Positions 42,338-51,849 are shown, numbered from the stretch's first letter. The stretch: 64,000 nucleotides of DNA from Candidatus Saccharimonadota bacterium (GCA_017431105.1 JAFRLS010000003.1:177813-241812), one strand, 5' to 3'. A program made the numbers and translations. The notes: generated by a model not told the origin, from the sequence alone.

Positions 42338-45300
42338 GCAGAAGCTCGATAAATTTAAAAATATCTTTAAGCCCGAGATTATCATTCGGCTCTATCATTA
42401 ATTCTGGATCGTCAAGAAAGCTAAGCGAAGAAACTTCAGTGTGGACTGCGTTGATTAAAATTTTTAGTTCTTTTTCGGCGTCATCATCAAATTCATATAC
42501 TTTATCATAAACTTGCCCATCTTTATCTGGAGTCACAAACAAAATGTGGGCTCTTTCTACCTTATATTTTGCATACTTTTTAGAATTATTTAGTAGTAAT
42601 TTATAAAACCCCAGTTGCAGCATATATTTATAAAGTGTTGCATGGGATTGCCATTTTTCCTTATGGTAGCCACCAGTCTTAAAATCATAAATTTCAATCG
42701 TTTTAGCATCATCGTCCATGATAATATGATCGATTTTACCAGTAACTGGTACCCCATCTATTACTAATTTTTCTGGGCCAAAATCCACCTCCGCTTTGCC
42801 ACAACGTAAAATCTCGCCGAAGTTATCAAGCGCTACCTCAAGATCTGCCAAGCCTTTTTCTCGCACTTTCTTCACGATATCGGTCGACAGATCTTTTTTA
42901 TTTAATTCATTCAAATAAAACTCAAAAGCTTCCTCATTAGAAATATTCTGATTCGTAATTGCCTCAAAAGTTTTATGTACTAAATCACCAAAGGCCAGCG
43001 CCTCGGTCTCCGGTTCACGCGGCGCTCTTAAGATATAGCTTTTGAAAAATACTTTCGGCCCTGCATAAATAATGTCAATAAAAGTCGTGAGCGCCGAGGC
43101 CGACATTCGCCAATTTTTTACGCGCTCTTTATAAAGCGAACGCATATCTGGCGATTTAGCCGTATATGCGGTCAGCCAATTTTTAACATTGCTCTCTCTT
43201 CTCATTACGTCTGTCGTGTTGTATACTTTTATAACTTTTTTGGTTGGTAAAAACGGTGAAATTACATCATCGTCATCAATATATTCATCGAAATATTCCA
43301 ATCTGTCTGGCGACTTCCCATTAAAATCATGCAGCGAGTTTGTAATATAAAGCGATTGTTTTGCCCGAGTTAATGCCACGTAGAGAATTCTTAACTTCTC
43401 ACCATCAGTCATACCAGTATGCCGAATTTGTGTGAGATTTTTTGGCAGAGCTAAGAGATTATTGTTCCCCTTTCCTTTACCCCAAGCCATATGATCAGCT
43501 GAGACTATAAACACGTGTTCAAATTCTAGGCCCTTAGCTTTGTGTGCAGTGAGTACTTGTACAGCTTCATCAGCATCGCGATAAGGGCTAGAAACATTCA
43601 GCGGCATCTCTGCATCCAGATAATCATCCACCATCTCTATCAAATCACTGAGCTTCAGCACCTTATCGCCATAATGTTTAGCTAATTTACCCATTAATGA
43701 TGCCAGATTTTCATAAAAACTAAATCTTTCAAAGTCGTCTAACTTATCTACATGCATATTTTTAACCAATTCATCTAAAAACACATTCAGAGGCTCAGTT
43801 AAAGACACAGCCACTAGTTTTGCAAAAAATTCCGCTACCCACTTAATCTTTGGATTTTCTGCTCCACTCAAATAGTCAAAAACCGCCTTTCGGTCAACTC
43901 TAGCTTGCCCAACCATTCTGACTACGTCTAAAATCGGCAAATCAAAAAATGGGTACGATAATATCTCAAGTATTTGTACTGTAGATTTTTTATCATTGGC
44001 AATTTCATAAATAAACCGGGCAATCGTCAAAACTTCGTGGATCTTTTCATCTTCAAATAAATTATCGCGTTTTTCATAAGCAATCTTAATCTCATCGTGA
44101 GATTTTAAATATGGAAGTAGCGGCTCAAAATATTTCGTTTTATAAGAAATAATTGCAATTTCGTTTTGTTTTACGCCACTTTTTATCAGTTCGGCAACTT
44201 TGTCAGCCACAAATCCATACTCAGCATCAGACGATTCAAACTCATAACGATAAATTTGTGATTTTTCAGGTGCTGGCTTATGCGCGATTAGCTCTTTATC
44301 TGCAAAACGATCCGGCGCTTGATTTATAATATGGCGCGAAAAATCTAGAATTTCCTGCGTACTACGATAGTTTTCTACTAAAGGTATTACGTTCGCATTA
44401 TAGTGCTTCTGGAAGTCAGTTAGATTAGAACTGAGTGCCCCTTGAAATTCATAAATCGCCTGATCATCATCACCTACCGCCATAATCATTGGCTGTTCAT
44501 AATCCGTCAACTTCTTCACGATCATAAATTGTGACGGGTTAGTATCCTGAAATTCGTCCAGTAAGATAAATTGATAGCGTTCTTCAAGCGTCAACTTAAA
44601 ACCGGTGTCTTTTTGCAATACTTTCACCGCCTCTTCGATCATATCGTTAAAGTCGTACAATCCGTGTTTTAAGAGGTGGGCCTCGTATTCTTCCATTACA
44701 TTAGCGATTGAAAGTAGTTTTTTGTTTGCCACTCGGTCGCGCAAACGATAGTTGTTCTTTTCGTCTTTTTCAAAATATTTGTCTTTCCAGTCCGACAACG
44801 GTTTAATTTTTTCATCCGACTCGGCCTCGGCTATGGCAGCCTTCAAGTCCTCAGTTAAGCCAACAATCGAACGCTCAATCGAACCCAAAATCACCGAATC
44901 ATTATCATAACCCTTCAATATTTCATAAATTGGCTTATAAGCATTGTCATAAGATTCTTTAAAAACTCTAGGTACAATATTCTTTAGCAACGGCGAAATA
45001 GCGCTACTTAAAATCTTTGAGTCTTCAATGTTTTGCTCGGCAATTTTTCGTAAATCAGCCGCCGAAAGTCCAGCTGCCTTGGTCTCAGAAATTACACTAA
45101 TAATATCTTTTACATTATCACCCCTCAAAATATCTTTACCAGATAAATTACCCTGGATTGTTTTAACTATTTTAAATTGCGTCACTTCGTCAATCGCCGC
45201 ATCGAGTCTTCGATCATAATCTGGCGAATAATTTTTATATTGCGCCAAAATATCCGACCCAAAAGCATGATACGTGCCGATGTTAACTTTCATTGCTTCT

Positions 45301-45518
45301 TTACCGACAATAGTTTTTAAACGTTCTCGCATATTATTGGCGCCAGAATCAGTGAAAGTAAGACATAGGATATTTTCTGGGTTTGTGTCAGTATTTTTTA
45401 AAATATAAGCTACTTTCTCAGATAAAAGTTGAGTTTTCCCGGTACCAGGACCAGCCAAAACCAACAAAGGCCCATCCAGATATTCTACCGCTTCTTTTTG
45501 TTTTGCATTTAAGCCCAT
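42315..45518 (-). CDS. UvrD/PcrA-type helicase with C-terminal PD-(D/E)XK nuclease
   Basis: 1067 residues. SF1A helicase motifs: LLVLAGPGTGKTQLL (I), LCLTFTDSGANNMRERL (Ia), LLDEFQDTN (II), VGDDDQAIYEFQGA (III), VENYRSTQEIL (IV), VLTAHKAKGLEFEHVFIV (V) and LYVALTRAKQSLYI (VI). C-terminal RecB-like nuclease with FGDLVHKTFEA, GKIDHIIMDD and IYDFKTGGY. AddA-like architecture without an AddB partner, so DNA repair or degradation by a single-chain helicase-nuclease. It overlaps gpsA by 10 bp at the end of iscS-iscU-gpsA. Confidence 0.88.
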   Translation of the reverse strand: MGLNAKQKEAVEYLDGPLLVLAGPGTGKTQLLSEKVAYILKNTDTNPENILCLTFTDSGANNMRERLKTIVGKEAMKVNIGTYHAFGSDILAQYKNYSPDYDRRLDAAIDEVTQFKIVKTIQGNLSGKDILRGDNVKDIISVISETKAAGLSAADLRKIAEQNIEDSKILSSAISPLLKNIVPRVFKESYDNAYKPIYEILKGYDNDSVILGSIERSIVGLTEDLKAAIAEAESDEKIKPLSDWKDKYFEKDEKNNYRLRDRVANKKLLSIANVMEEYEAHLLKHGLYDFNDMIEEAVKVLQKDTGFKLTLEERYQFILLDEFQDTNPSQFMIVKKLTDYEQPMIMAVGDDDQAIYEFQGALSSNLTDFQKHYNANVIPLVENYRSTQEILDFSRHIINQAPDRFADKELIAHKPAPEKSQIYRYEFESSDAEYGFVADKVAELIKSGVKQNEIAIISYKTKYFEPLLPYLKSHDEIKIAYEKRDNLFEDEKIHEVLTIARFIYEIANDKKSTVQILEILSYPFFDLPILDVVRMVGQARVDRKAVFDYLSGAENPKIKWVAEFFAKLVAVSLTEPLNVFLDELVKNMHVDKLDDFERFSFYENLASLMGKLAKHYGDKVLKLSDLIEMVDDYLDAEMPLNVSSPYRDADEAVQVLTAHKAKGLEFEHVFIVSADHMAWGKGKGNNNLLALPKNLTQIRHTGMTDGEKLRILYVALTRAKQSLYITNSLHDFNGKSPDRLEYFDEYIDDDDVISPFLPTKKVIKVYNTTDVMRRESNVKNWLTAYTAKSPDMRSLYKERVKNWRMSASALTTFIDIIYAGPKVFFKSYILRAPREPETEALAFGDLVHKTFEAITNQNISNEEAFEFYLNELNKKDLSTDIVKKVREKGLADLEVALDNFGEILRCGKAEVDFGPEKLVIDGVPVTGKIDHIIMDDDAKTIEIYDFKTGGYHKEKWQSHATLYKYMLQLGFYKLLLNNSKKYAKYKVERAHILFVTPDKDGQVYDKVYEFDDDAEKELKILINAVHTEVSSLSFLDDPELMIEPNDNLGLKDIFKFIELLLAKVKSN

Positions 45519-46288
45519 TTGTCACTCCTAGAAATTAAATCTCTTAAATATGGTACATTATCTGGCAGCTTTATCTCACCACGCTTAATTCTCTTCAAAG
45601 CCGATACTCCTTCCACAGTCTTTTCAGGCAAATAATCAGGATCTTTACGCAGTTTATCACCGAACTCATAATTTCTTGAAGGGTAGCCACAAGTTAATTT
45701 TAGATCACTAAATCCACAAGCTAAATCTACAGTCTTCGGATTCGCCCCATTAAAAGCTAAGATTTTTTTCATCTCGCTAGCGGCCATCTCGACAAAGTAT
45801 TTCCAATCGTTGCCACTACGTTTTAACCCTAATATACCAGCCAGAATTGCATAGACATTCTTTAGCGCCCCACACATCAACACGCCATTCTCGTCGTCAG
45901 TATAATCAAAAGCAATATATTCAGCATCAAACATTTTTGCTAAGCGTTTATCCGTGATAGTTAATTTAATCGACTTCTTAGCTTTAATATCATCAGCAAA
46001 ACCCGGCCCAGATAAAATCATGTAATCATCAAAATCTTTGAAAGCCTGATTAGATAAAATTCCTTTTGTTGCTATAATCAACGGTATTTTTTTCGGAAGA
46101 TGCGGCAAAACATATGGCGTAGACTTAGATGGAAGCGCCAAGACAATATATTTAGCCCCGTCTACAACGTCATTTAAATTTTCGCGCCCAAATTTTGAAT
46201 CATAATAATCGATGTCATATCCCTTATTAGCTAATATTCCACCTAGCGCAGTGCCAAAAGCTCCCGCACCAATTATTGCTATTTTCAT
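45509..46288 (-). CDS. gpsA: Glycerol-3-phosphate dehydrogenase [NAD(P)+], short form
   Basis: Makes glycerol-3-phosphate for phospholipids from dihydroxyacetone phosphate. N-terminal Rossmann motif IAIIGAGAFGTALGGILA, catalytic Lys region CGALKNVYAILAGI, and LACGFSDLKLTCGYPSRNYEFG matching the GLGDL-x-TC-S-x-SRN signature. 259 residues against about 330 in most bacteria; the shortening is in the middle of the Rossmann domain. It overlaps iscU by 4 bp. Confidence 0.85.
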   Translation of the reverse strand: MKIAIIGAGAFGTALGGILANKGYDIDYYDSKFGRENLNDVVDGAKYIVLALPSKSTPYVLPHLPKKIPLIIATKGILSNQAFKDFDDYMILSGPGFADDIKAKKSIKLTITDKRLAKMFDAEYIAFDYTDDENGVLMCGALKNVYAILAGILGLKRSGNDWKYFVEMAASEMKKILAFNGANPKTVDLACGFSDLKLTCGYPSRNYEFGDKLRKDPDYLPEKTVEGVSALKRIKRGEIKLPDNVPYLRDLISRSDKWA

Positions 46289-46710
46289 TTCCCACTCCTA
46301 TATTTTTCTATTGCGTCCCTAAGAGCATCATGCCCCAAAATCGAACAATGAAATTTATGCTTGGGTAAATTCCCTAGATAATTATCAATATCTTTAGCTG
46401 TAATATTTAAAGCCTCATCTAAAGTCTTCCCCTTCGCCAACTCCGACAGAGCCGAAGTTGAAGCAATCGCCGAGGCACAACCATAGGTTTTCCAGGCGAT
46501 ATCGATAATCTTATCATCCTTCACTTTGATAAACATCTTCATTTGATCGCCACAAATTGGATTACCGACTAGCCCAACCGCATCAGCCTTAAATTTTGAC
46601 TCATCCCCCATCAGAAAATTGCGTGGATTCAAGAAGTGATCTTTTACGATATCGGTATAAATCCATTCTTGCCCGTCACTTTTGCCGTCAGAGCTTTTAC
46701 ATGTTTTCAT
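46285..46710 (-). CDS. iscU: Iron-sulfur cluster scaffold IscU/NifU-like
   Basis: 141 residues. The three cluster ligands are present: GNPICGDQ, YGCASAIASTSAL and KFHCSILG. Assembles Fe-S clusters with sulfur from the IscS encoded just upstream (4-bp overlap). Likely clients in this window are the radical-SAM activase NrdG and rubrerythrin-type proteins elsewhere. A short extra N-terminus (MKTCKSSDGKSDGQ) precedes the conserved part. Confidence 0.9.
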   Translation of the reverse strand: MKTCKSSDGKSDGQEWIYTDIVKDHFLNPRNFLMGDESKFKADAVGLVGNPICGDQMKMFIKVKDDKIIDIAWKTYGCASAIASTSALSELAKGKTLDEALNITAKDIDNYLGNLPKHKFHCSILGHDALRDAIEKYRSGK

Positions 46711-47786
46711 TTTTCCTCCATCTTTAGCGTACTGATGCCTTGTAATCTTGATATAATGCCTGGCAATACGTCCATAACTTTATTTATATCATCTATACTG
46801 CTATCTATCCCAAAAGAAAATCTAATCGAAGAATGTGCTACCTCGGCATCACCAGTCTTTGCCATTAATACATGACTCGGCCTAATATCGCCAGACGCAC
46901 AAGCCGAACCAGTAGAAACTATAATGCCTTCAGCATCCAAATACAGTTGAATCGACTCACCTTCAGCCGCCCGAAATGAAACATTTAAAATATTTGGTAA
47001 GGACTTGCTGTCCTCAATATCGGTGTTCAGGCTACTCCCAGGAATTTTCTTTAAAATTCTTTCCGCTAATAAATTTCTTAACTTTCTAACGTGGTTAGCG
47101 TAAGCATCATAATAATTATCATCTTTTACCTTCTTCAGCGCTGCACCAAATCCAACAATCCCGACCGTATTATATGTCCCGCCTCTACGCTTCTTTTCTT
47201 GGTTCCCGCCAATAATCAATGGTTTAAATGGTGCTCCGTTTCGTATATATAATGCTCCCACACCGACAGGTCCACCAATTTTATGCGCTGAAAAAGTCGC
47301 ATAATCCAAATGCATCTCGTGTACATTGATCGGTATTTTACCCAGGACTTGTGTTAAGTCTGAATGCACAAAATCACCATCCTGATGTGCCTTAGTTATG
47401 ATACTATCAATATCGAGCAATTCCCCAGTCTCATTGTTTGCCATCATATAAGAATATAACTTCGGTTTTTCTTCGCCACCATAAACCATAGCACTTTCTA
47501 AAATCGAGTGATGTTCTAAAGGGGAGGTTTCGATTTTATGCCCTTCAAAAGTACGAATCACTGTATTATTAGACTCGCTCGCTCCAGAAGTGAAAACAAT
47601 TTCATCCGGCAACGCGCCAACCATCTCAGCCAAAAGTTCCCGAACTTCTTCGATCTGATTCATCGCCAAATGTCCAGGCGTATGTAAAGCCGACGCATTA
47701 GCAAAATATTCTTTTTCCGCTTCATGCATAGCTTCCAATACCTCTGGCCATAGCGGCGTTGTCGCTGCATAATCCAAATACACCAT
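46707..47786 (-). CDS. iscS: Cysteine desulfurase IscS/NifS
   Basis: 359 residues, PLP enzyme of group I. MVYLDYAATTPLWPEV at the N-terminus, EHHSIL, PLP-lysine motif ATFSAHKIGGPVGVGALY, and the sulfur-relay Cys in STGSACASGD. TGA-TATAAT about 11 nt upstream of the ATG starts the iscS-iscU-gpsA-uvrD-like run, each gene overlapping the next by 4-10 bp. Confidence 0.93.
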   Translation of the reverse strand: MVYLDYAATTPLWPEVLEAMHEAEKEYFANASALHTPGHLAMNQIEEVRELLAEMVGALPDEIVFTSGASESNNTVIRTFEGHKIETSPLEHHSILESAMVYGGEEKPKLYSYMMANNETGELLDIDSIITKAHQDGDFVHSDLTQVLGKIPINVHEMHLDYATFSAHKIGGPVGVGALYIRNGAPFKPLIIGGNQEKKRRGGTYNTVGIVGFGAALKKVKDDNYYDAYANHVRKLRNLLAERILKKIPGSSLNTDIEDSKSLPNILNVSFRAAEGESIQLYLDAEGIIVSTGSACASGDIRPSHVLMAKTGDAEVAHSSIRFSFGIDSSIDDINKVMDVLPGIISRLQGISTLKMEEK

Positions 47787-47819
47787 AATATATATGTATT
47801 ATATCAGATACAAAGTAAA

Positions 47820-48371
47820 TTATTCCACTTTCAAAATTTCGCCAGTACCAAGCCTAAGGTGCAATAAACGTTGATTTTTTGAGCCACGGAACCTCAAACT
47901 CAAATCTTTTTGACCTAAGATAAACGGGCCATCAATTAATGCGTCCAGGGATGTCAGGAATTCCCAAGCTGTACCACCAGCCGCCTTAATCTGCTCGTAT
48001 GTAAAGCCCGAAAAGCTCCAGACATTCCAGCCCAATTCTTTACGTACATAATCCGCAATCTCTTTGCAAGCTTCTGGCTGGACAAAAGGTTCACCACCGC
48101 AAAACGTCAAACCAGCCTGGCCTTTAAATTCAGATAAACGCTGCTCAATCTCGTCTATATCAATGAGAAATCCGCCATCGAAATCCCAAGTTTCTGGATT
48201 TTGGCAGCCTTTACAATGATTCGGACAACCTTGTGTCCAAACCACCGCCCTGAGCCCGTCGCCATTCACAATATTATCATGCTCAAGTGGACCGCTTAAA
48301 CGAATCTTACCTTTCGGCGGCTGCTTGGCGGTTTTAATATTCTGAACAGCTATTTGATCCCATTGATTCAT
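47820..48371 (-). CDS. nrdG: Anaerobic ribonucleoside-triphosphate reductase activating protein
   Basis: 183 residues, radical SAM enzyme that installs the glycyl radical on NrdD. Cluster motif GCPNHCKGCQNPETW (CxxxCxxC), then TFCGGEPFVQP as the SAM-binding GGEP. Overlaps the nrdD stop by 4 bp (ATGA). Confidence 0.93.
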   Translation of the reverse strand: MNQWDQIAVQNIKTAKQPPKGKIRLSGPLEHDNIVNGDGLRAVVWTQGCPNHCKGCQNPETWDFDGGFLIDIDEIEQRLSEFKGQAGLTFCGGEPFVQPEACKEIADYVRKELGWNVWSFSGFTYEQIKAAGGTAWEFLTSLDALIDGPFILGQKDLSLRFRGSKNQRLLHLRLGTGEILKVE

Positions 48372-50569
48372 TCAGCATCACCTTTTGCGCAGTGACAAAC
48401 TCTATCAAACGGTACGTCACCTTCAAGACGACCACAATGCGGACAACGCTCACCAGTAATAATACCAGAGAAGCCACAAACTGGGTCACGATCCACTGGG
48501 TGATTAACTGAACCATAGCCAATGCCAGAATCGTGCATTTTACGGATTACTGACTCAAATGCCGCAATATTTTGCGATGGATCACCATCAAGCTCGATAT
48601 AAGTAATATGTCCGGCATTACATAGGTTATGATACGGTGCTTCAATATCAATTTTATCGAACGCGCTAATTGGATAATAAACTGGTACATGGAATGAGTT
48701 AGTATAGAATTCACGATCTGTCACACCTTTAATTACGCCAAACTCCTTTTTATCAATCTTGGTAAAGCGACCTGCAATACCTTCGGCTGGAGTTGCAAGA
48801 AGTGAAAAGTTTAGTTTATATTTCTTGCAGTATTCGTCACATTTTTCACGCATATGAGTAATGATATCAAGACCAAGCTCACGAGAATCTTCATCTTCAC
48901 CATGATGTTTGCCAGTCATCGCAACCAAAGTTTCAGCAAGGCCAATAAACCCAATCGAGAGCGTACCATGTTTGATAACATCACGCAATGTATCATTTGG
49001 TCCCAACTTTTCTGAACCGAACCAGTTGCCCTGGCCCATCAAGAATGGGAAGTTACGTACATGCTGGTTGGCTTGGAATTCAAAACGTTCGAGAAGTTCA
49101 TCCTTAACTAAGTCCATCTTCTCATCAAGTTCTTTATAAAAACCTTCCCAATCAGCTTCTTTACGTTCGCCTAGACAAATACCATGCTTGATACCAATAC
49201 GTACCAAGTTAACAGTTGTAAATGATAAGTTACCACGCCCCGTCACGATACCATCGGACTCTGGAAATACCGATGCAAATACTCTCGTACGGCAACCCAT
49301 GGTTGCAATCTCGGTGCGATAATCACCCTTCTTGTAATATTTTAGATTATAAGGCGCATCCACGAAGCAGAAGTTTGGGAACAAACGCTTGGCTGAAACT
49401 TCCATTGCTTTCTTAAACAAGTCGTAGTTCGGATCATCCGGCTCATAGTTTATACCAGACTTAACCTTAAAAATCGAGATTGGGAAAATTGGCGTCTCGC
49501 CTTTACCAAGACCATTTTCGGTAGCTTGCAACAAATCCAGAGAAACTAATCTACCAGAAGGTGTAGTATCGGTACCGAAGTTAATAGAAGTAAATGGTAC
49601 CTGTGCACCAGCGCGTGAATGCATGGTGTTCAGATTATGGACAAAGCCTTCCATAGCCTGCAATGTCTCACGCTCCACATCCTCATTTGAAGCCTCAATT
49701 ACTTCTTTTGGCCATTTTGCCTTCTCGAGTTTTTTGTCATCACCGTATTGTGTGTCATCTTTAACTTCTAGCTCAATCTTTTTCTTGGTGAATTTATTAT
49801 ATTTAGCTAAATTACGTTTTAAAGCCTTACGGAAAGATTTATCTACGCCTGGTGCCATCGCATAATCAAAATTCGGAATCGACTGACCACCGTGCTGCTC
49901 ATTCTGGTTAGCTTGCAATAAAATCGCTGCTAATGCCGCATATGAACTAATTGAATTTGGTGTACGTAGATGTCCGTGCCCAGTGTTAAAACCGCCATTT
50001 TCGAACATTACGAACGGATCGCTCTGACAGCAAGTTAAAGTGCCGGTCGCATAGAAGTCTAGATCGTGAATATGAATATCGCCATTATCATGTGCGGCCG
50101 CAATATCAGGGCGAAGCAATAGTGACTTCGCAAATACTTTTGAACCTTCGGCGCCAAACTGAAGCATCTTACCCATAGCTGAGTTCCCATCAACGTTTGC
50201 ATTAGAACGCTTTACATCTGAATCCTCAGAAGCATCTGCGTGTGAGATTGTACGATAAATCATCATAAGATCAGATTTAGCTTCACGACGCCTTGAACGC
50301 TCTTGGCGGTATTGAATATATGCACGCGCCGTCTTCTTGAAGCTTGATTCCATCAAAACTTCCTCTACAATATCCTGAATCTGTTCTACATTTGGTGTAC
50401 GAGCCTTGATCTCTTTTTCTGCACGCTCTAGAACCTTATCAGCCAACGCTTTGGCACGATCGCGCTTAAACTCCTCGGTCGCCAGCCCAGCTTTCGCGAT
50501 CGCCTCCACAATCTTTTCGGGGTCAAATTTAACGATCTTCCCATCACGTTTTACTATACGCTTGAACAT
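48368..50569 (-). CDS. nrdD: Anaerobic ribonucleoside-triphosphate reductase, C-terminus lacking the glycyl-radical motif
   Basis: 733 residues. N-terminal ATP-cone (residues 1-95: FKRIVKRDGKIVKFDPEKIVEAI), then the barrel with DLDFYATGTLTCCQSD and NEQHGGQSIPNFDYAMAPG, and a C-terminal zinc site VCGFSGIITGERCPHCG. Class III enzymes end with a loop such as R-x-x-GYL carrying the radical Gly; here the chain ends VPFDRVCHCAKGDAE with no such motif. SD AAGGAGG precedes the ATG. Two NrdR-like boxes lie upstream. As nrdG is intact and coupled, loss of function is not assumed. Confidence 0.92.
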   Translation of the reverse strand: MFKRIVKRDGKIVKFDPEKIVEAIAKAGLATEEFKRDRAKALADKVLERAEKEIKARTPNVEQIQDIVEEVLMESSFKKTARAYIQYRQERSRRREAKSDLMMIYRTISHADASEDSDVKRSNANVDGNSAMGKMLQFGAEGSKVFAKSLLLRPDIAAAHDNGDIHIHDLDFYATGTLTCCQSDPFVMFENGGFNTGHGHLRTPNSISSYAALAAILLQANQNEQHGGQSIPNFDYAMAPGVDKSFRKALKRNLAKYNKFTKKKIELEVKDDTQYGDDKKLEKAKWPKEVIEASNEDVERETLQAMEGFVHNLNTMHSRAGAQVPFTSINFGTDTTPSGRLVSLDLLQATENGLGKGETPIFPISIFKVKSGINYEPDDPNYDLFKKAMEVSAKRLFPNFCFVDAPYNLKYYKKGDYRTEIATMGCRTRVFASVFPESDGIVTGRGNLSFTTVNLVRIGIKHGICLGERKEADWEGFYKELDEKMDLVKDELLERFEFQANQHVRNFPFLMGQGNWFGSEKLGPNDTLRDVIKHGTLSIGFIGLAETLVAMTGKHHGEDEDSRELGLDIITHMREKCDEYCKKYKLNFSLLATPAEGIAGRFTKIDKKEFGVIKGVTDREFYTNSFHVPVYYPISAFDKIDIEAPYHNLCNAGHITYIELDGDPSQNIAAFESVIRKMHDSGIGYGSVNHPVDRDPVCGFSGIITGERCPHCGRLEGDVPFDRVCHCAKGDAE

Positions 50570-50639
50570 TTTACCTCCTTCAACAGTCTGTTCAAATGAT
50601 TATTATATACCTTCTTCTCTATACAAAGCTTTTTGTTAT

Positions 50640-50655
50640 ACGCCATATATAGTGC
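50640..50655. promoter_or_regulatory. Candidate NrdR box 1
   Basis: Matches the NrdR palindrome ACACTATATATAGTGT at 13 of 16 positions by eye. It lies about 70 bp upstream of the nrdD start. Confidence 0.6.
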
Positions 50656-50672
50656 TTAATATCTAATATACA

Positions 50673-50688
50673 CCACTAAATATGGATT
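50673..50688. promoter_or_regulatory. Candidate NrdR box 2
   Basis: Weaker match to the NrdR palindrome (CCACTAAATATGG core). It begins 33 bp from the start of box 1, close to three helical turns as usual for paired NrdR boxes. No nrdR gene is in this window. Confidence 0.5.
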
Positions 50689-50737
50689 TTCAAGACTTTT
50701 TATGCTTAATTTTTGTCCTTTTTATTAGTTTGCGCCA

Positions 50738-50765
50738 TTGACATTCGAAGAATTTATTATAAAAT
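50738..50765 (+). promoter_or_regulatory. Sigma-70-type promoter of the metzincin-like gene
   Basis: TTGACA (50738-50743), 16-nt spacer, TAAAAT (50760-50765); leader of about 35 nt ending in AAGGAGGTG before the ATG. Confidence 0.75.
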
Positions 50766-50808
50766 TTATATCAAATTGTACATTAAAAATTTTATAAGGA
50801 GGTGCGAT

Positions 50809-51462
50809 ATGTTACCGATTTTCATGATGTGCGATCACAAGATGGATTTAGCTGAGCGAGTAGCAATAATGGAAGCAGTCAGTGAATTCAGAAGCCTGTT
50901 TGCGGAAAGACGGATTATCGACTTCGAAGATGTAGGCTGGGGTGTAAATACAGATAGAGATTCGGCTGATTGGTATATTAGCGCTGCGAGAAAAGTCTAT
51001 AGGGCTCGTGGTCTGTATGAAGAAGCAACTGAACAGCTTGATGCCGACAGTATCATCGATGCAATGGAATGGGTTCAAAGTACGGAAGTTAAGAAAACAC
51101 CACAGCAAACGATGGCACCGTTTATCCAATTCTTGTTGACATCTTACGATCTGACGAGGGATGGCATGGACTTCTGTTATGGTTTAACCCGGGATAGATA
51201 TTCCGTCCAGAGCTTATACCGCTACAGAGAACTCCGACCGAGAGAACAAAAACTAGCCATCAAAGCTATGATTTGGCATGTACTCGGACATCTGCTCGGA
51301 ATGGCTAAAGACAGACCCAATAGACACTGCGATAAATACGGGTGCATCATGCGTCGGTCGACCAATCTCGAGGAGTGGGTAGAGCATGCCAGAGATTCGC
51401 GTGGTAGGGGCAGAATCTATTGCCATCAATGCATGACCGATGCCAAACGTTCAAAAATCTAA
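50809..51462 (+). CDS. Archaemetzincin-like protein with altered zinc-protease motif
   Basis: 217 residues. The segment IWHVLGHLLGMAKDRP...CDKYGCIMRR has the layout of archaemetzincins (HExGHxxGLxHC...C-x-M with a Met-turn), but the catalytic Glu of HExxH is Val and the third ligand is not His. A C-terminal CHQC pair could bind zinc. The N-terminal 150 residues are unrecognised. The ATG at 50809 is chosen for AAGGAGGTG upstream; longer starts would read through the promoter. Own promoter and own terminator. May be a binding protein and not an active protease. Confidence 0.6.
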   Translation: MLPIFMMCDHKMDLAERVAIMEAVSEFRSLFAERRIIDFEDVGWGVNTDRDSADWYISAARKVYRARGLYEEATEQLDADSIIDAMEWVQSTEVKKTPQQTMAPFIQFLLTSYDLTRDGMDFCYGLTRDRYSVQSLYRYRELRPREQKLAIKAMIWHVLGHLLGMAKDRPNRHCDKYGCIMRRSTNLEEWVEHARDSRGRGRIYCHQCMTDAKRSKI

Positions 51463-51486
51463 CATACCACCTAGCACTTTATCTTC

Positions 51487-51513
51487 TGCCCGGACTTTTG
51501 TCCGGGCACTTTT
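51487..51513 (+). terminator. Terminator of the metzincin-like gene
   Basis: Perfect 9-bp GC-rich stem TGCCCGGAC / GTCCGGGCA with TTTT loop, followed by CTTTTC. Confidence 0.85.
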
Positions 51514-51547
51514 CATTAATAAAATTTGTGGTATACTAAACGAAATC

Positions 51548-51736
51548 ATGAAGAAATTTTTACTTTATTTGGTGAGGTGGCAACTTAGCTCGCCAATTTT
51601 GGCAATCTGCTTAGCATGGATGGGTGGCTGGAATATAGTAATAGCCACAATTGTTGCAAACCTAATTGGTGGATGCATCTTTTTTTGGGTAGATCGATGG
51701 ATTTTTAAGGATAAAAATAAAGGACCAACTAACTAA
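51548..51736 (+). CDS. Small two-helix membrane protein
   Basis: 62 residues: MKKFLLYLVRWQLSSPILAI, a helix ICLAWMGGW, a second helix IVIATIVANLIGGCIFFWVDRWIF and a basic end. The last part recalls the closing helix of GtrA-like proteins, a weak similarity. TATACT lies 10 nt upstream; no clear SD. Function unknown. Confidence 0.55.
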   Translation: MKKFLLYLVRWQLSSPILAICLAWMGGWNIVIATIVANLIGGCIFFWVDRWIFKDKNKGPTN

Positions 51737-51849
51737 TCTAAATTTTTTATAACCTGAATGATAAGAGCAAATTATTCAGGCATTAACACTCTGTAGGGAA
51801 AACAATAAAGTAAAATTACTATCTTGCATCTCGTGATATAATTCATACT

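Noticed and set aside
48334..48522. Minus-strand frame inside the nrdD end as a possible shifted continuation carrying the glycyl-radical loop
   Set aside because: Its translation has no RxxGYL-like motif and no similarity to the NrdD end.
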